Shown: positions 44,580 to 54,690, numbered from the stretch's first letter. The stretch is DNA of 64,000 nucleotides from Salegentibacter holothuriorum (GCF_900168045.1 NZ_FUYY01000007.1:62001-126000); one strand, 5' to 3'. The notes: a model not told the origin generated them from the sequence alone. Translations and numbers: made by a program.

Positions 44580-44606
44580 AAAGCCCCGGAACGTTCCGGG
44601 GCTTTT
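44580..44606. terminator. Bidirectional intrinsic terminator
   Basis: AAAGCCCCGGAA (44580-44591) pairs with TTCCGGGGCTTT (44594-44605), with A/T runs on both sides. It serves the DUF4136 gene and the convergent adhesin operon. Confidence 0.85.
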
Positions 44607-44677
44607 CACATTTTGGTTGGTTAGTTAGTAGCTAACCTAATGAAAGATCTATACTTGAACTTTCATTTTTTTCAGCA

Positions 44678-46297
44678 TTAATTCATAATAGTGAATTCGC
44701 TACGTCTGTTTTTCGCATATTGTTCAACAGTACATCCTGTAGGCTGCGTACAGTCGTTAAGTGGCATGCTTTCTCCATAACCTTTAGAAGTTAATCTACT
44801 GCGGTCTATACCGTTTTCAACTAAGTATTCTAAAGTAGAAGCTGCACGTCTCTCAGAAAGTGCCATATTATATTTATCTGAACCTCTTGCATCAGCATGG
44901 GAACCAATTTCGATCTTAAGTTCAGGGTACTTGTTCATAATATTTACAACCTTATCTAGGGTTGGTTTAGACTCTTCTTTAATAATTGATTTGTCAAAAG
45001 CGAAGTAAATGTTTCCAACGTCTCTTAATTGCTGTCTACCTGTTTCAAGATTTGTTTCTCTATCATCAAAATCAACAACCGGAGGAACATAATCTTCTCT
45101 GGCAAATACATAAAGGTTATCTGAACCTCTTCGATTTGAAGCAAGGTATCCTTTTTCGTTCTCTTCATCTATAACAAAGGCGAAATCATCGTGACCACTG
45201 TTTACGGTGTTACCAAGATTTTGAGCTTCAGAGAAATCTCCTTCAGTTCTAAAAACGTCTAAGTTACCAAATCCCTGGTGTCCATCTGACGCGAAGTAAA
45301 GTACTCCTTCTTCGCTAATGTAAGGGAATTGCTCACGGTGCGGAGTGTTAATTCCAGTACCAAGATTTTCTGGTTCACCATAAGTCCCATCTTCATTCAC
45401 ATCTACAACATAGATATCAAAAGAGCCTTCAGAACCGGGCATATCGCTAGCGAAATAAAGTTTGCTGCCATCTGCACTTAGGCTTGGGTGTTCAGTAGAG
45501 AATTCGTCACTTGTAAAAGGAAGCGCTTCAATATTGCTCCATTCACCATCTACCATTTCTGCACGGAAGATTTTAATATGGGCAACTCTAACTCCTTCTT
45601 CGTTCTTCACTCTTTTTTCGCTGTTACGATCAAAGTACATTACCTGTCCATCCTGGCTAAAAGTTGCAGAACTCTCATGTTCATCGGTATTAATTTTATC
45701 TGAAAATAACACGATATCACTAAGTTCACCATCTTCAGACATTTCAGCCGTATAAAGATCTAATGTTGGTTTTTTGTTCCAAGGATAAACCGGGCGCTCT
45801 TGATTTCTAGTGGAAGCGAAAGCGATTCGGTCTCCGTAAAAAGCAATACCAAAATCTGCTGAAGCACTATTGCTCATAATTTGCTCAGTAGTATAAACGT
45901 GAGGTGCAACCGTATCTAGATTACGTGAAAAATCCTCAAAATCTATATCTTCACCAGTATAAGCACTCATGTACTCATTAGCTTCATCCTGGTTTCCTAT
46001 AGCGCGTAAAGAATGTGCAAAGCGAAATTGATATTCGGGAGCTGTGATCTCTTCGTGTCTAAGGAAAAGCGTGCGGTAAACTTCTGCAGCATTTTCCATT
46101 TGGTTTGTGTAGAAGTATGCGTCTCCAAGGTTTTGTAAAACCTGTTGATTCTTGTCTACAACTTGTTCATAAGCTTCTGCAGCATCAATGTAAGCTCTTT
46201 GAGCAAACATTTTATCTGCTTTCTTTATTTCGGCATTTTGCGCAAAAGCAGCTATACCTATAAAAAGAATAAAAAATGTACTATATAAATTTTTCAT
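44678..46297 (-). CDS. OmpA family protein with TPR and PD40 repeats
   Basis: The 539-residue protein has a signal peptide (ending AFAQ), N-terminal TPR helices (about 25-110), a PD40/TolB-like beta-propeller region (about 135-385, with repeated SxDGxxxYFAS motifs), and a C-terminal OmpA domain (about 415-539). The OmpA peptidoglycan-binding motif GSHADARGSDKYNMALSERR is near 485. It is the last gene of a three-gene operon after the adhesin and the PorP/SprF protein, the usual sprB-sprF-ompA order of gliding and T9SS loci; related proteins such as PorE anchor the apparatus to peptidoglycan. Confidence 0.92.
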   Translation of the reverse strand: MKNLYSTFFILFIGIAAFAQNAEIKKADKMFAQRAYIDAAEAYEQVVDKNQQVLQNLGDAYFYTNQMENAAEVYRTLFLRHEEITAPEYQFRFAHSLRAIGNQDEANEYMSAYTGEDIDFEDFSRNLDTVAPHVYTTEQIMSNSASADFGIAFYGDRIAFASTRNQERPVYPWNKKPTLDLYTAEMSEDGELSDIVLFSDKINTDEHESSATFSQDGQVMYFDRNSEKRVKNEEGVRVAHIKIFRAEMVDGEWSNIEALPFTSDEFSTEHPSLSADGSKLYFASDMPGSEGSFDIYVVDVNEDGTYGEPENLGTGINTPHREQFPYISEEGVLYFASDGHQGFGNLDVFRTEGDFSEAQNLGNTVNSGHDDFAFVIDEENEKGYLASNRRGSDNLYVFAREDYVPPVVDFDDRETNLETGRQQLRDVGNIYFAFDKSIIKEESKPTLDKVVNIMNKYPELKIEIGSHADARGSDKYNMALSERRAASTLEYLVENGIDRSRLTSKGYGESMPLNDCTQPTGCTVEQYAKNRRSEFTIMN

Positions 46298-46309
46298 ATT
46301 ATTCAGTTT

Positions 46310-47251
46310 TTAGAAGAATCTAGGTGATTTGTCATATCCTTTAGTAAGGCCAAAAAGGTCAAGATCAAATAATAACATTACTTCGTGAGTACCACCTAAG
46401 TCATAGTTGGCAAAGTCTGAAGTAAAATGATCATAAGCATACCCTACACGTAGTGATGGGGTAATCTTGAAGTTTACAAGCCCGGTGATGGTTTCGCTGA
46501 ATCTGTAACCAATACCGGCTTCTAACCTATCGTATAACAAAACATTGGCGGTAACATCTACTGCCAATGGAGCACCTTGAACACCTCTTGCCATAAAAGC
46601 AGGCTTCAATTTAAGATCTGGATTAAGTTGAAAAACGTATCCACCGGTTAAATAGTAGTGGATTGCCTCTTCGCCTAATGCTGCAATCTCTTGTTCGTTT
46701 TCAATGTATTTTGAAGTAAACAAGTTAGGAGCCGAAGCACCTAAATAGTAGTTGTCTCCAAACCAAAAGGCACCTACTCCGAATACCGGAAAAACTTCGT
46801 TTACATTTTCCAAAGCCGGATCTGTAGGATCGTTTACCTGTAGACCTGAAAGGCTTGCGTCAAAAGTGGTAAGACCACCTTTTAGACCAAATGAAATTTT
46901 GCTATCTCCGCTAGTTGGAATTACGTAAGCGAAATCTGCGGTTATATTGTTCTCTTTTACAATACCACCTATCTCATCGTGAACTACGGTTAATCCAAGT
47001 TCTACCCTTTCACTAATTGGAGTGTGGGCAAAGAAGTTGGCGGTGCTTGGAGCACCGTCAACATTTTGCCATTGAGATCTGTAAATACCCCCCAGGTTAA
47101 GCATACCAGGATCATCGGTAGCGTAAGCTGGGTTTATGACACTCATATTATACATATACTGAGTGAACAGCGGGTCTTGCTGGGCCATACCTTTAATTGA
47201 GAAAAGGATAATGCCTGCGAATATTAAATATTTTGTGATTATTTTTTTCAT
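46310..47251 (-). CDS. PorP/SprF family type IX secretion membrane protein
   Basis: This 313-residue outer membrane beta-barrel protein has a signal peptide (GIILFSIKGMAQ) and then the family start QDPLFTQYMYNMSVINPAYA. Strand-rich repeats end with LLFDLDLFGLTKGYDKSPRFF. PorP/SprF proteins are needed for secretion or surface attachment of type-B CTD proteins, usually encoded just upstream. Here it lies directly downstream of the 1606-residue adhesin (26 bp gap) and is likely specific to it. Confidence 0.93.
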   Translation of the reverse strand: MKKIITKYLIFAGIILFSIKGMAQQDPLFTQYMYNMSVINPAYATDDPGMLNLGGIYRSQWQNVDGAPSTANFFAHTPISERVELGLTVVHDEIGGIVKENNITADFAYVIPTSGDSKISFGLKGGLTTFDASLSGLQVNDPTDPALENVNEVFPVFGVGAFWFGDNYYLGASAPNLFTSKYIENEQEIAALGEEAIHYYLTGGYVFQLNPDLKLKPAFMARGVQGAPLAVDVTANVLLYDRLEAGIGYRFSETITGLVNFKITPSLRVGYAYDHFTSDFANYDLGGTHEVMLLFDLDLFGLTKGYDKSPRFF

Positions 47252-47277
47252 TTCTTTCTAATGTTTATCCTTTTATA

Positions 47278-50200
47278 TTATCTGTTTAAGTATACTTTAC
47301 CCTGACGTGGCTTTGTGCTACCGTCGTTAAAGTCTACCACATAGAAATATACACCTACAGGTAGTACATCGTCTCCAAGGTTACCCGATTGGTTAGAAGT
47401 TCCATCCCATTCTGGAGTGGAAGCATTGCCTTTATAAACGGCATTACCCCATCTGTTAAAGATTGTGATGTTGAAATTAGGATATTCCCTTTCAAGCTTT
47501 TCAACAACAAAAATGTCGTTTTTACCGTCGTCGTTTGGTGTAATCGCTTCTGGGAATAGTAATTCACAGTCTTCTAAACTAACTGTAACAGATAATCTTT
47601 CTGAACTTTCACAACCGTTATCTGAAATTAAGGTAGCGTAATAAGTAGTGCCATCAGTTAGCATAGCATTATTGCTTAGGGCAGTCATACTGTCTACTGA
47701 CTCATACCAGGTTATTGTACCGGTTTCGTTGATCTCGGCAGAAAGGTCTGAAAGTGTAGGATTGTCAAATGCACATAGTTCATAATCTGAACTAATAGTT
47801 GGTGCTGGAGAATCTACAATATTTACAGTAAGTACTGCAGCTTCAGATTCACATCCATTATCGGCAGATTGAGTTACATAGTAATCTCCGTTTACCAATA
47901 GGTCTTCATCGCTTACCATCATACTTAGGGCGGCGTCAGAATACCAGGTTAAGTTAGTTCCATCGGCAACTAATAAATCGGCAGTTGGAGCATCAATGGC
48001 ACAGAAGGCCAGTGCTGTTCCAGTAGTTGGAGCTGCTGGGGCATCACCAAGCGTGATAGTGATTGTAGAGACATCGTCTCCGCCACAATCGTCTCCCTGG
48101 GCCTCAACAGTATATGTTACTTCGTAAGTTCCCGCATCAAAGGCAGAAGGATCCATAGTGCCGTTTGTAATAACTTCACCATTTAAAGTGAACTCGCCAT
48201 CCATGTCTGCTTCTGCAGAAAGTAGAGAATAAAGGTCTTGTGTCTCATCGTTAGTACAAAGACTAACTGCCAGGTTTTCACCAGCGTCTGCACCCTGAAG
48301 TACTTCTACTGTGAAAGTAGTACTGGCTTCGCCTTCAACGCAAGGAACATCTTCATTTACTGTATAAGTTACTTCGTAGCTTCCAGCACCCATCATAGAT
48401 GGACTAAAAACTCCGTTTTCGTAACCTTCAAAAGTACCATCTTGGTTTCCAGATGTAATTAGGCTATAAAGGTTCAAATCGTCGTCGCTTGAACAAAGAG
48501 TTTGGTCTACTATTTCACCAACTTCGGCGTCAATGGCGTCAGTAACTTCTACCGAAAGTTCTACAGAGTCTGAACAGGATCCGCTACCAAGAGTATAAGT
48601 AGTACTAAACGTTCCAATTGGGTTATTCAAATATTGCTGTCTTATTTGTTCCATACTTGGTTCAAATGTTCCATTTCGTGACACACCGTTTTCAAGAAGG
48701 CTTACAAAATAACTGCGAACAGCTCCAACAGTTGGATTTTCCTGTACTTCTGTTACACAAATTGTAGTGTTGTTGTCTGCACCTGCATTAGGATTCTCTG
48801 AAACAACTATGGTAAATGAACTTGAGTCCTCTCCAATAATACAGTCATCGTCTTCTTCAGTTACGGTGTAAGTGATTGTATACCCGTCTAAATTCTCGCC
48901 TATTGAAGGGGCAAACATATTATTTTCTACTCCTTCACCGGTAAAAGTACCACCAGGTTGAGCGCCTGAATCTTCCAGGTAATCTGTTAAACTTATCATT
49001 CCTTGAGTAGTACAAGCAAATTGATCTTCAATATCTCCTGCGTTTGCCGGGCCTGCTTCCTGAATGCTTATTTCGAAACTTACAGAATCTGAAGATCCTT
49101 CGATAACACAGTCAGCCGAATCATCTACTGAATATGTGATTATATAAGTTTCACCTGGAGTAGCCAGTGTTGGATCAAAATTTCCTTCATCATTCAATAC
49201 AGTTACATCATTAGAAGTAAATTCCCCACCCGTAGAAGCATTTGTATCTAGATTTTCCAAATCTTCAAATACAATCACATCTGTGGCGCTACAGGCAAGA
49301 TCAATGTTAGAAAAATCTCCAGCATTAGCTGCAGTCAATTCGCTAATAGTAATGTTTATGTCAACACTTTGGCAGTTAACCGTATAAGTGGTATTAAGAT
49401 CGCCTAAGCCATTCTGATTCAAAAGTTGTTCTCTTATTTCATTTACTCCTGGTTCAAAAGTACCATTTAAGTCCATGCTATAAGGTTTCTGCGCTACTTG
49501 TGCTAATAAAAACTCTGATATTTCACCGTTTGTTGGGTTATCTACAACTTCATCTTCACAAAGGTCCACAAAAATTGGGTCTAGAATTTCTGCATCCTCA
49601 CTAAGGGTAATTTCAAAACTGGTAGAACTTGAAGTCCCAGCTACAGTACAGAGGCTAGAACCATCTACTGAATATGTGATTGTATAAGTTTCATCTGGAG
49701 TAGCTAGAGAAGGGTCAAAATTTCCTTCATCGTTTATTACGGTAGCATCGTTAGAAGTAAATTCTCCGCCAGTAGTGGCATTAGAATCCAGGTTTTCTAA
49801 CTCATCAAATACAATAATATCTGCGGCATTACAAGTAAGATTGATATCTTCAAAGCTTCCGGCGTTTGCTTCGGTTTCATCCAATATTGTAATGTTAAAG
49901 CTTGCTTGGTCTGACCCACAAGGACTGTCATTATCTCCAACGGTATAAGTCCCAGCCAGGGTTAAAGAAGGAGCTCTATTATTATCTTGATAGTAGGCCA
50001 ATAAGGTAAGACCTAATTGTGTTGCGCTTGGCTCAAAAGTTCCCGATGTGTCACCTTCCCAATCAAATCTTTCAAAAAGGTTGGTTAATGTTGCTTCCGG
50101 ATTTTGCGGATCAAAATTATTGGCAATTTCTTCAACCTCTGTAATGCATAGAGATGCTTCAACATCATCACCTGCATTAGCTTCAGTAGTAACTGTGATT

Positions 50201-52098
50201 TCAAAAGTGGTTGAGCTCGAGGTGCCCTCTATAGTACAGAAAGCAGAGTCATCTACCGAATAGGTAATGGTATATGTTTCTCCCGGTGTAGCCAGTGTTG
50301 GATCAAAATTTCCTTCATCGTTCAATACACTTACATCGCTGGATGTAAATTCTCCATCTGTATTTGCATTTCCGTCCAAATTAGAAAGATCTTCAAAAAT
50401 GATCACCTCAGTAGCACTACATGAAACCTGGATATCGTTAAAGCTGCCAGCATTGGCCGAAGTTAATTCACTTACAGTTATATCTATATCCACAGTTGTT
50501 TCTCCACAATCTGTATTTACAGTATATTGGGTAGGGTAATTGCCCAGTCCATTTTGGTTTTGAAATTGTTGAAGAATTTCTGATGGTGTAGGGTTGAAAC
50601 TTCCTCCACTAGGCAAGTTGGTATTTAGGCTAATTAAGTTATTTAAATAGGAAGTCACTCCAAAAACATCTGGATTATCCTGAACTTCACTTTCACATAA
50701 ATTAACCACTATAGGCTTAACTTGTAAATTATCATCAGTTACAGTAAGGTTAAAAGAAGTAGATTCATTCCCTTCCAGGCATTCTCCAGAATTCTCATCT
50801 ACTGTATAGGTAATAGTATATTCTCCAGGGCCCTGTGTAACATCAAAAATATTATTTTCTACTCCCAATCCAGAAAATGTACCACCGGTAGTTGCCGTGT
50901 CATCTATATTTTCAAGAGTATTTAAATCGAAAAAGTCTTCTGTTGAACAGGCAAGGGAGAAATTATTAAATTCACCAGGATTAACCTGCTCAGTATCGAT
51001 AATGGTTACTGAAGCTTCAATCGCTTCACATCCTTCGTCCAGGGTATAGGTGGTAGCAAACGGAGCTGCAAAAGGATCATTTTGATATTGCGTAACTAAA
51101 TCGGCTAATGCTGGTTCAAAAGTTCCTTCTCCGGGATTTCCCATTAAGCTTAAGTAAAAGCTTCTAAAACCTTCAATGGTGGGATTGTTGATGGCAGAAA
51201 TACAAACGGTGGCACTCACTGTGTCAACAATTTGTGGAGCTTCTAAGCTTACTGTAACCTCAGCTCTATCTGAACTTTCACATGGTTCTTCAGGGATTCC
51301 TTCGTTATTAATAATTTGACTTGCATAATAAGTTGCGCCATTAACTAGCTCTTCTGAAGAATCTAATCTTGTGATTGAGTTATCAGCAGAATACCAAAAA
51401 ATTGCCTGTGTATTCTCACTTGTACCGCTAGCTTCTAAATCGGCTATGGTAGCTCCTTCACAAAATTCTTGTGTTAAATCTGCTGTTGGGGCAATTGCAG
51501 GATCTGGGCTGTACCTTACTGCTGTTCTATAAGAGAAATTACATGTTCCACTGGTGTTTTGCCCTATAAAATAAGTTTCCCCAGCTTCAAGATCATCTGA
51601 AGGATCAGCAGTATTAGTGCCAGTACGTGTTGTAAAAGCGATTAAGTCTGCAGAATTTTCAACAAATCCTCGCAAAAGATCGGAAACCGGTCTCGTTTCT
51701 GATTCAGATGAAAGACATGGTGAATAGATATTTCCGTAATTTGAAGTTGGAGCGGGAGTTGTATCCTCAAAATTTACTGTTATTTCTACCCTGTCTGAAC
51801 AGCTGGAGTCTGAACTTGCAGCGAAATAATCTTCTCCATCAACTAAATATTCACTCGAACTCAAAGGATTAGTGGAGTCCGCTTCATTAAAAAAAACAAT
51901 ATCACCATTAGTGGTACTCGCTCCACTGGCGGCTTCTAAATCAGCAATTGTGCTTTCTAAGTAACATAGATTGGAAGGAGCTGTGTCTGCCACTGAGACG
52001 CAACTCGTCTGCCCAAATGAAGGCAAGGTTCCAATTAACAATACAAAGGCGAAAAGGAACCAATTTGTTCCCTTCCTCCCAAAAGTAAAATTTTGCAT
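47278..52098 (-). CDS. Large repeat adhesin with type-B gliding motility C-terminal domain
   Basis: The 1606-residue protein has a signal peptide (LLIGTLPSFGQ), N-terminal Ig-like repeats with DLEASG and YYAS motifs (about 30-290), and then two alternating modules: an A module (about 85 residues, with GEFTSNDVTVLNDEGNFDP and TYTITYSVD) and a B module (about 75 residues, with NPTVGAVRSYFVSLL-like and NGTFEPS motifs). Two more Ig-like modules follow, then the CHU_C-type domain (last ~90 residues: ELLFPEAITPNDDGKNDIF, FNRWGNAVYKG, LPVGVYFYVVDF, GKVYLNR). It is a SprB-like cell-surface adhesin exported by T9SS. Many cysteine pairs suggest disulfides. It heads the operon. Confidence 0.93.
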   Translation of the reverse strand: MQNFTFGRKGTNWFLFAFVLLIGTLPSFGQTSCVSVADTAPSNLCYLESTIADLEAASGASTTNGDIVFFNEADSTNPLSSSEYLVDGEDYFAASSDSSCSDRVEITVNFEDTTPAPTSNYGNIYSPCLSSESETRPVSDLLRGFVENSADLIAFTTRTGTNTADPSDDLEAGETYFIGQNTSGTCNFSYRTAVRYSPDPAIAPTADLTQEFCEGATIADLEASGTSENTQAIFWYSADNSITRLDSSEELVNGATYYASQIINNEGIPEEPCESSDRAEVTVSLEAPQIVDTVSATVCISAINNPTIEGFRSFYLSLMGNPGEGTFEPALADLVTQYQNDPFAAPFATTYTLDEGCEAIEASVTIIDTEQVNPGEFNNFSLACSTEDFFDLNTLENIDDTATTGGTFSGLGVENNIFDVTQGPGEYTITYTVDENSGECLEGNESTSFNLTVTDDNLQVKPIVVNLCESEVQDNPDVFGVTSYLNNLISLNTNLPSGGSFNPTPSEILQQFQNQNGLGNYPTQYTVNTDCGETTVDIDITVSELTSANAGSFNDIQVSCSATEVIIFEDLSNLDGNANTDGEFTSSDVSVLNDEGNFDPTLATPGETYTITYSVDDSAFCTIEGTSSSTTFEITVTTEANAGDDVEASLCITEVEEIANNFDPQNPEATLTNLFERFDWEGDTSGTFEPSATQLGLTLLAYYQDNNRAPSLTLAGTYTVGDNDSPCGSDQASFNITILDETEANAGSFEDINLTCNAADIIVFDELENLDSNATTGGEFTSNDATVINDEGNFDPSLATPDETYTITYSVDGSSLCTVAGTSSSTSFEITLSEDAEILDPIFVDLCEDEVVDNPTNGEISEFLLAQVAQKPYSMDLNGTFEPGVNEIREQLLNQNGLGDLNTTYTVNCQSVDINITISELTAANAGDFSNIDLACSATDVIVFEDLENLDTNASTGGEFTSNDVTVLNDEGNFDPTLATPGETYIITYSVDDSADCVIEGSSDSVSFEISIQEAGPANAGDIEDQFACTTQGMISLTDYLEDSGAQPGGTFTGEGVENNMFAPSIGENLDGYTITYTVTEEDDDCIIGEDSSSFTIVVSENPNAGADNNTTICVTEVQENPTVGAVRSYFVSLLENGVSRNGTFEPSMEQIRQQYLNNPIGTFSTTYTLGSGSCSDSVELSVEVTDAIDAEVGEIVDQTLCSSDDDLNLYSLITSGNQDGTFEGYENGVFSPSMMGAGSYEVTYTVNEDVPCVEGEASTTFTVEVLQGADAGENLAVSLCTNDETQDLYSLLSAEADMDGEFTLNGEVITNGTMDPSAFDAGTYEVTYTVEAQGDDCGGDDVSTITITLGDAPAAPTTGTALAFCAIDAPTADLLVADGTNLTWYSDAALSMMVSDEDLLVNGDYYVTQSADNGCESEAAVLTVNIVDSPAPTISSDYELCAFDNPTLSDLSAEINETGTITWYESVDSMTALSNNAMLTDGTTYYATLISDNGCESSERLSVTVSLEDCELLFPEAITPNDDGKNDIFVVEKLEREYPNFNITIFNRWGNAVYKGNASTPEWDGTSNQSGNLGDDVLPVGVYFYVVDFNDGSTKPRQGKVYLNR
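49062..50466 (-). repeat. Three near-identical A-module repeats in the adhesin gene
   Basis: Copies lie at about 49062-49348, 49606-49878 and 50180-50466, with a period near 550 bp. They share long stretches of nearly identical DNA around the GEFTSNDVTVLNDEG and TYTITYSVD codons, and each is followed by a B module. Confidence 0.75.
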
Positions 52099-52285
52099 AG
52101 GCTAGGTGTTAAAATTCAATTATTAGTATTAGTTTAAAAAAATTAGCAGCACAAATATTAAAATAATTTTTAACATTGTAAGTTAAATTAGTAATCAGTT
52201 TAACAATTTTTATCATTCATGGCCGGCTTATTGCTTATTTGATAAAATCTGTATGAGTTTTTATCTGCTAAACCACATTAAATTT

Positions 52286-52306
52286 ATGAAAAAATTAATA
52301 ATATGA
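52286..52306 (+). CDS. Possible six-codon leader peptide (uORF)
   Basis: ATG AAA AAA TTA ATA ATA TGA encodes MKKLII, and its TGA overlaps the ATG of the TPR gene (ATGA). It may couple translation of the TPR gene, or may be chance in an AT-rich leader. Confidence 0.25.
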   Translation: MKKLII

Positions 52307-53181
52307 CCCGATATATAGTGACTTTTCTGCTTTTCGTCCTGTGTTTTTTACCTTCAGTCGAAGCTCAGACCAAAATTGAAGTTGGGGAAAATTTCCTCAA
52401 TCAGCATCAAATAAAAAGGGCGAAAAATGTTTTTGAGGAGCTTTCAAATAACAAAAAAGCCATAGAATACCTTGGGGATATTGCCAGCTTTGAAAAAAGA
52501 TGGGATGATGCCATTAAGTATTATGAAGAGCTGGTGGAAAATGATCCTGATTCGGCGGTTTATAATTTTAAACTTGGAGGGGCGCTTGGAATGAAAGCTA
52601 TGGAGGCTTCTAAATTTAAAGCAGCACTTATGGTTGGTGATATTAAAACCTATCTAAATAAAACTGCAGAGTTAGATAAGAACCATTCTGAAGTTCGGCG
52701 AGCATTGGTGGAACTATATATGCAATTGCCGTCTTTTATTGGCGGAGATGAGGAGATAGCTCAACAATATGTAAATGAGCTTAAATCCATCAATAAAGTA
52801 GATGCTTATTTAGCTCAGGCATATATAAATAAAGCTAAGGATGAACAGGATGAGATGCAAGAAGCTGTGAGCTCTGCGCTTCATTATGCTCAAAATAATC
52901 CTAAACTTATAGAACGTAATTATTTAAATTATGAGCTTGGGGAGCGGGCTGCTACTTTAAAAATAATGCCTGATGCTGCTATACATTTTCTACAGAAATA
53001 TACTGAAAATTATAACTATAAAGATTTAACATCTCCCGCCTGGGCGCATTACCACATAGCTAAAATGCAGGTTTTGCAAAATAATCAGGATAAGGCTTTA
53101 AATCATGTAAATAAAGCCCTTGCTGTACAATTCAATTTTCCGGAAGCAGAAAAGCTGAAACGACAAATATTAGAGATGTAA
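52303..53181 (+). CDS. TPR repeat protein, exported
   Basis: The 292-residue protein has a signal peptide (VTFLLFVLCFLPSVEAQ) and mostly TPR-like helices. Clear units include AIEYLGDIASFEKRWDDAIKYYEEL near 60, YNFKLGGALGMKAMEASKF, and a last unit AHYHIAKMQVLQNNQDKAL near 250. It likely scaffolds periplasmic protein contacts. It lies between the divergent adhesin operon and mpl. I recognise no named family. A tiny leader frame overlaps its start. Confidence 0.77.
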   Translation: MTRYIVTFLLFVLCFLPSVEAQTKIEVGENFLNQHQIKRAKNVFEELSNNKKAIEYLGDIASFEKRWDDAIKYYEELVENDPDSAVYNFKLGGALGMKAMEASKFKAALMVGDIKTYLNKTAELDKNHSEVRRALVELYMQLPSFIGGDEEIAQQYVNELKSINKVDAYLAQAYINKAKDEQDEMQEAVSSALHYAQNNPKLIERNYLNYELGERAATLKIMPDAAIHFLQKYTENYNYKDLTSPAWAHYHIAKMQVLQNNQDKALNHVNKALAVQFNFPEAEKLKRQILEM

Positions 53182-53208
53182 GCTCAAGGCATTTTCCTAT
53201 CTCTTAAC

Positions 53209-53216
53209 TATATTTG
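53209..53216 (+). promoter_or_regulatory. -7 box of mpl
   Basis: TATATTTG is a perfect TAnnTTTG match, 56 bp before the mpl ATG. Confidence 0.5.
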
Positions 53217-53272
53217 CAGGCAGTTAAAAATAGTCTGAACCGCCAATTTATTGGAATACGAAATTGAATCTC

Positions 53273-54625
53273 ATGAAACTTCACTTTATAGCAATTGGAG
53301 GCAGTGCTATGCATAGCCTTGCCCTTGCTCTTCATCAAAAAGGAAATACTATCACCGGAAGCGATGATGCGATATACGAGCCTTCCAAATCGGCTTTAGA
53401 AATAGAAGGCCTTTTGCCTGATAGTTTTGGTTGGTTTCCAGAAAAAATAACTAAAGAACTGGATGCTGTTGTATTAGGTATGCACGCAAAAAATGATAAT
53501 CCTGAGATAAAGAAAGCCAAAGAATTAGGTTTGAAAATCTATTCTTATCCGGAATATCTTTTTGAAATATCTAAAGAGAAGACTCGTGTTGTGATTGGTG
53601 GCTCCCACGGGAAAACTACCATTACTGCTATGATTATTCACGTGATGCATTATCACGGAAAAGAAATTGATTATATGCTGGGAGCACCGGTAAGGGGAAT
53701 TGAAAATACTATTCATTTAAGCGATGACACAGATTTTATGCTTATTGAAGGCGACGAATATCCGGCTTCGGCTATAGATCTTCGGCCTAAATTTCACTTA
53801 TATCAACCTAATATTGCTTTGCTTAGCGGGATTGCCTGGGATCATATTAATGTGTTTCCAACTTTGGAGAATTATGTGGAGCAGTTTGAGGTATTTATCA
53901 ATTCTATAGTGAAGGGTGGAATTTTAGTATATAACGAAGAAGATAAAACCTTAAAACAGCTTGTAGAAAATACCGAAAATCAAATAAGAAAGCATCCATA
54001 TTTTACTCCGGAATATCACGTAGAAGAAGGGGATACTATTTTAGAAACTTCAGAAGGCGATATGCCTTTAGAAATTTTTGGAAAGCATAATATGAATAAT
54101 CTTGCCGGTGCCAAATGGATTTGCCAACATATGGGAATTGATGAAGATGATTTCTATGAAGCTATAATGGAGTTTGAAGGAGCGAGCCGAAGGTTGGAAA
54201 AGATTTATGAAAGTGATGCTGGGGTTGTCTTTAAAGATTTTGCACATAGCCCGTCTAAAGTAAAGGCTAGTACTAACGCGGTAAAAGAGCAATACCCCGA
54301 TAAAAAATTAATAGCCTGCTTGGAATTACACACTTTTAGCAGTCTTAGTTCGGCTTTTATTCAGCAGTATGAAAATGCGCTTAATGAAGCTGATGAAACG
54401 ATAGTTTTCTATTCTCCGGAAGCAATTGCGCAAAAACAAATGAACCCTATTTCGGCGGAAGAGATAAGAACAGCCTTTAATGAACCAAATCTTGAGGTTG
54501 TCTCTGAAACTGCTGTTTTACAGGATTTATTAGAATCTAAAGATCTAAACGATGCAGTGTTGCTTTTAATGAGTAGTGGGACCTTCGGGAACCTAAAACT
54601 GGAAAATGTAATAGCCTTGTTTTAG
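53273..54625 (+). CDS. mpl: UDP-N-acetylmuramate:L-alanyl-gamma-D-glutamyl-meso-diaminopimelate ligase
   Basis: Mpl re-attaches recycled murein tripeptide to UDP-MurNAc. The 450-residue Mur ligase has the N-terminal FIAIGGSAMHSLA segment, the ATP loop GGSHGKTTITAM near 115, a LIEGDEYPASA metal-binding motif near 165 (typical of Mpl rather than MurC) and the C-terminal DFAHSPSKVKAS segment near 325. The start is the ATG at 53273; a TTG at 53264 would add three residues. It likely has its own promoter. radC follows after 65 bp. Confidence 0.92.
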   Translation: MKLHFIAIGGSAMHSLALALHQKGNTITGSDDAIYEPSKSALEIEGLLPDSFGWFPEKITKELDAVVLGMHAKNDNPEIKKAKELGLKIYSYPEYLFEISKEKTRVVIGGSHGKTTITAMIIHVMHYHGKEIDYMLGAPVRGIENTIHLSDDTDFMLIEGDEYPASAIDLRPKFHLYQPNIALLSGIAWDHINVFPTLENYVEQFEVFINSIVKGGILVYNEEDKTLKQLVENTENQIRKHPYFTPEYHVEEGDTILETSEGDMPLEIFGKHNMNNLAGAKWICQHMGIDEDDFYEAIMEFEGASRRLEKIYESDAGVVFKDFAHSPSKVKASTNAVKEQYPDKKLIACLELHTFSSLSSAFIQQYENALNEADETIVFYSPEAIAQKQMNPISAEEIRTAFNEPNLEVVSETAVLQDLLESKDLNDAVLLLMSSGTFGNLKLENVIALF

Positions 54626-54690
54626 GTTAAACCCTTCATTTTAAATAGTTTTAGCAAGGATAAAGAATCATTTTTTATCTTTATAAAACT

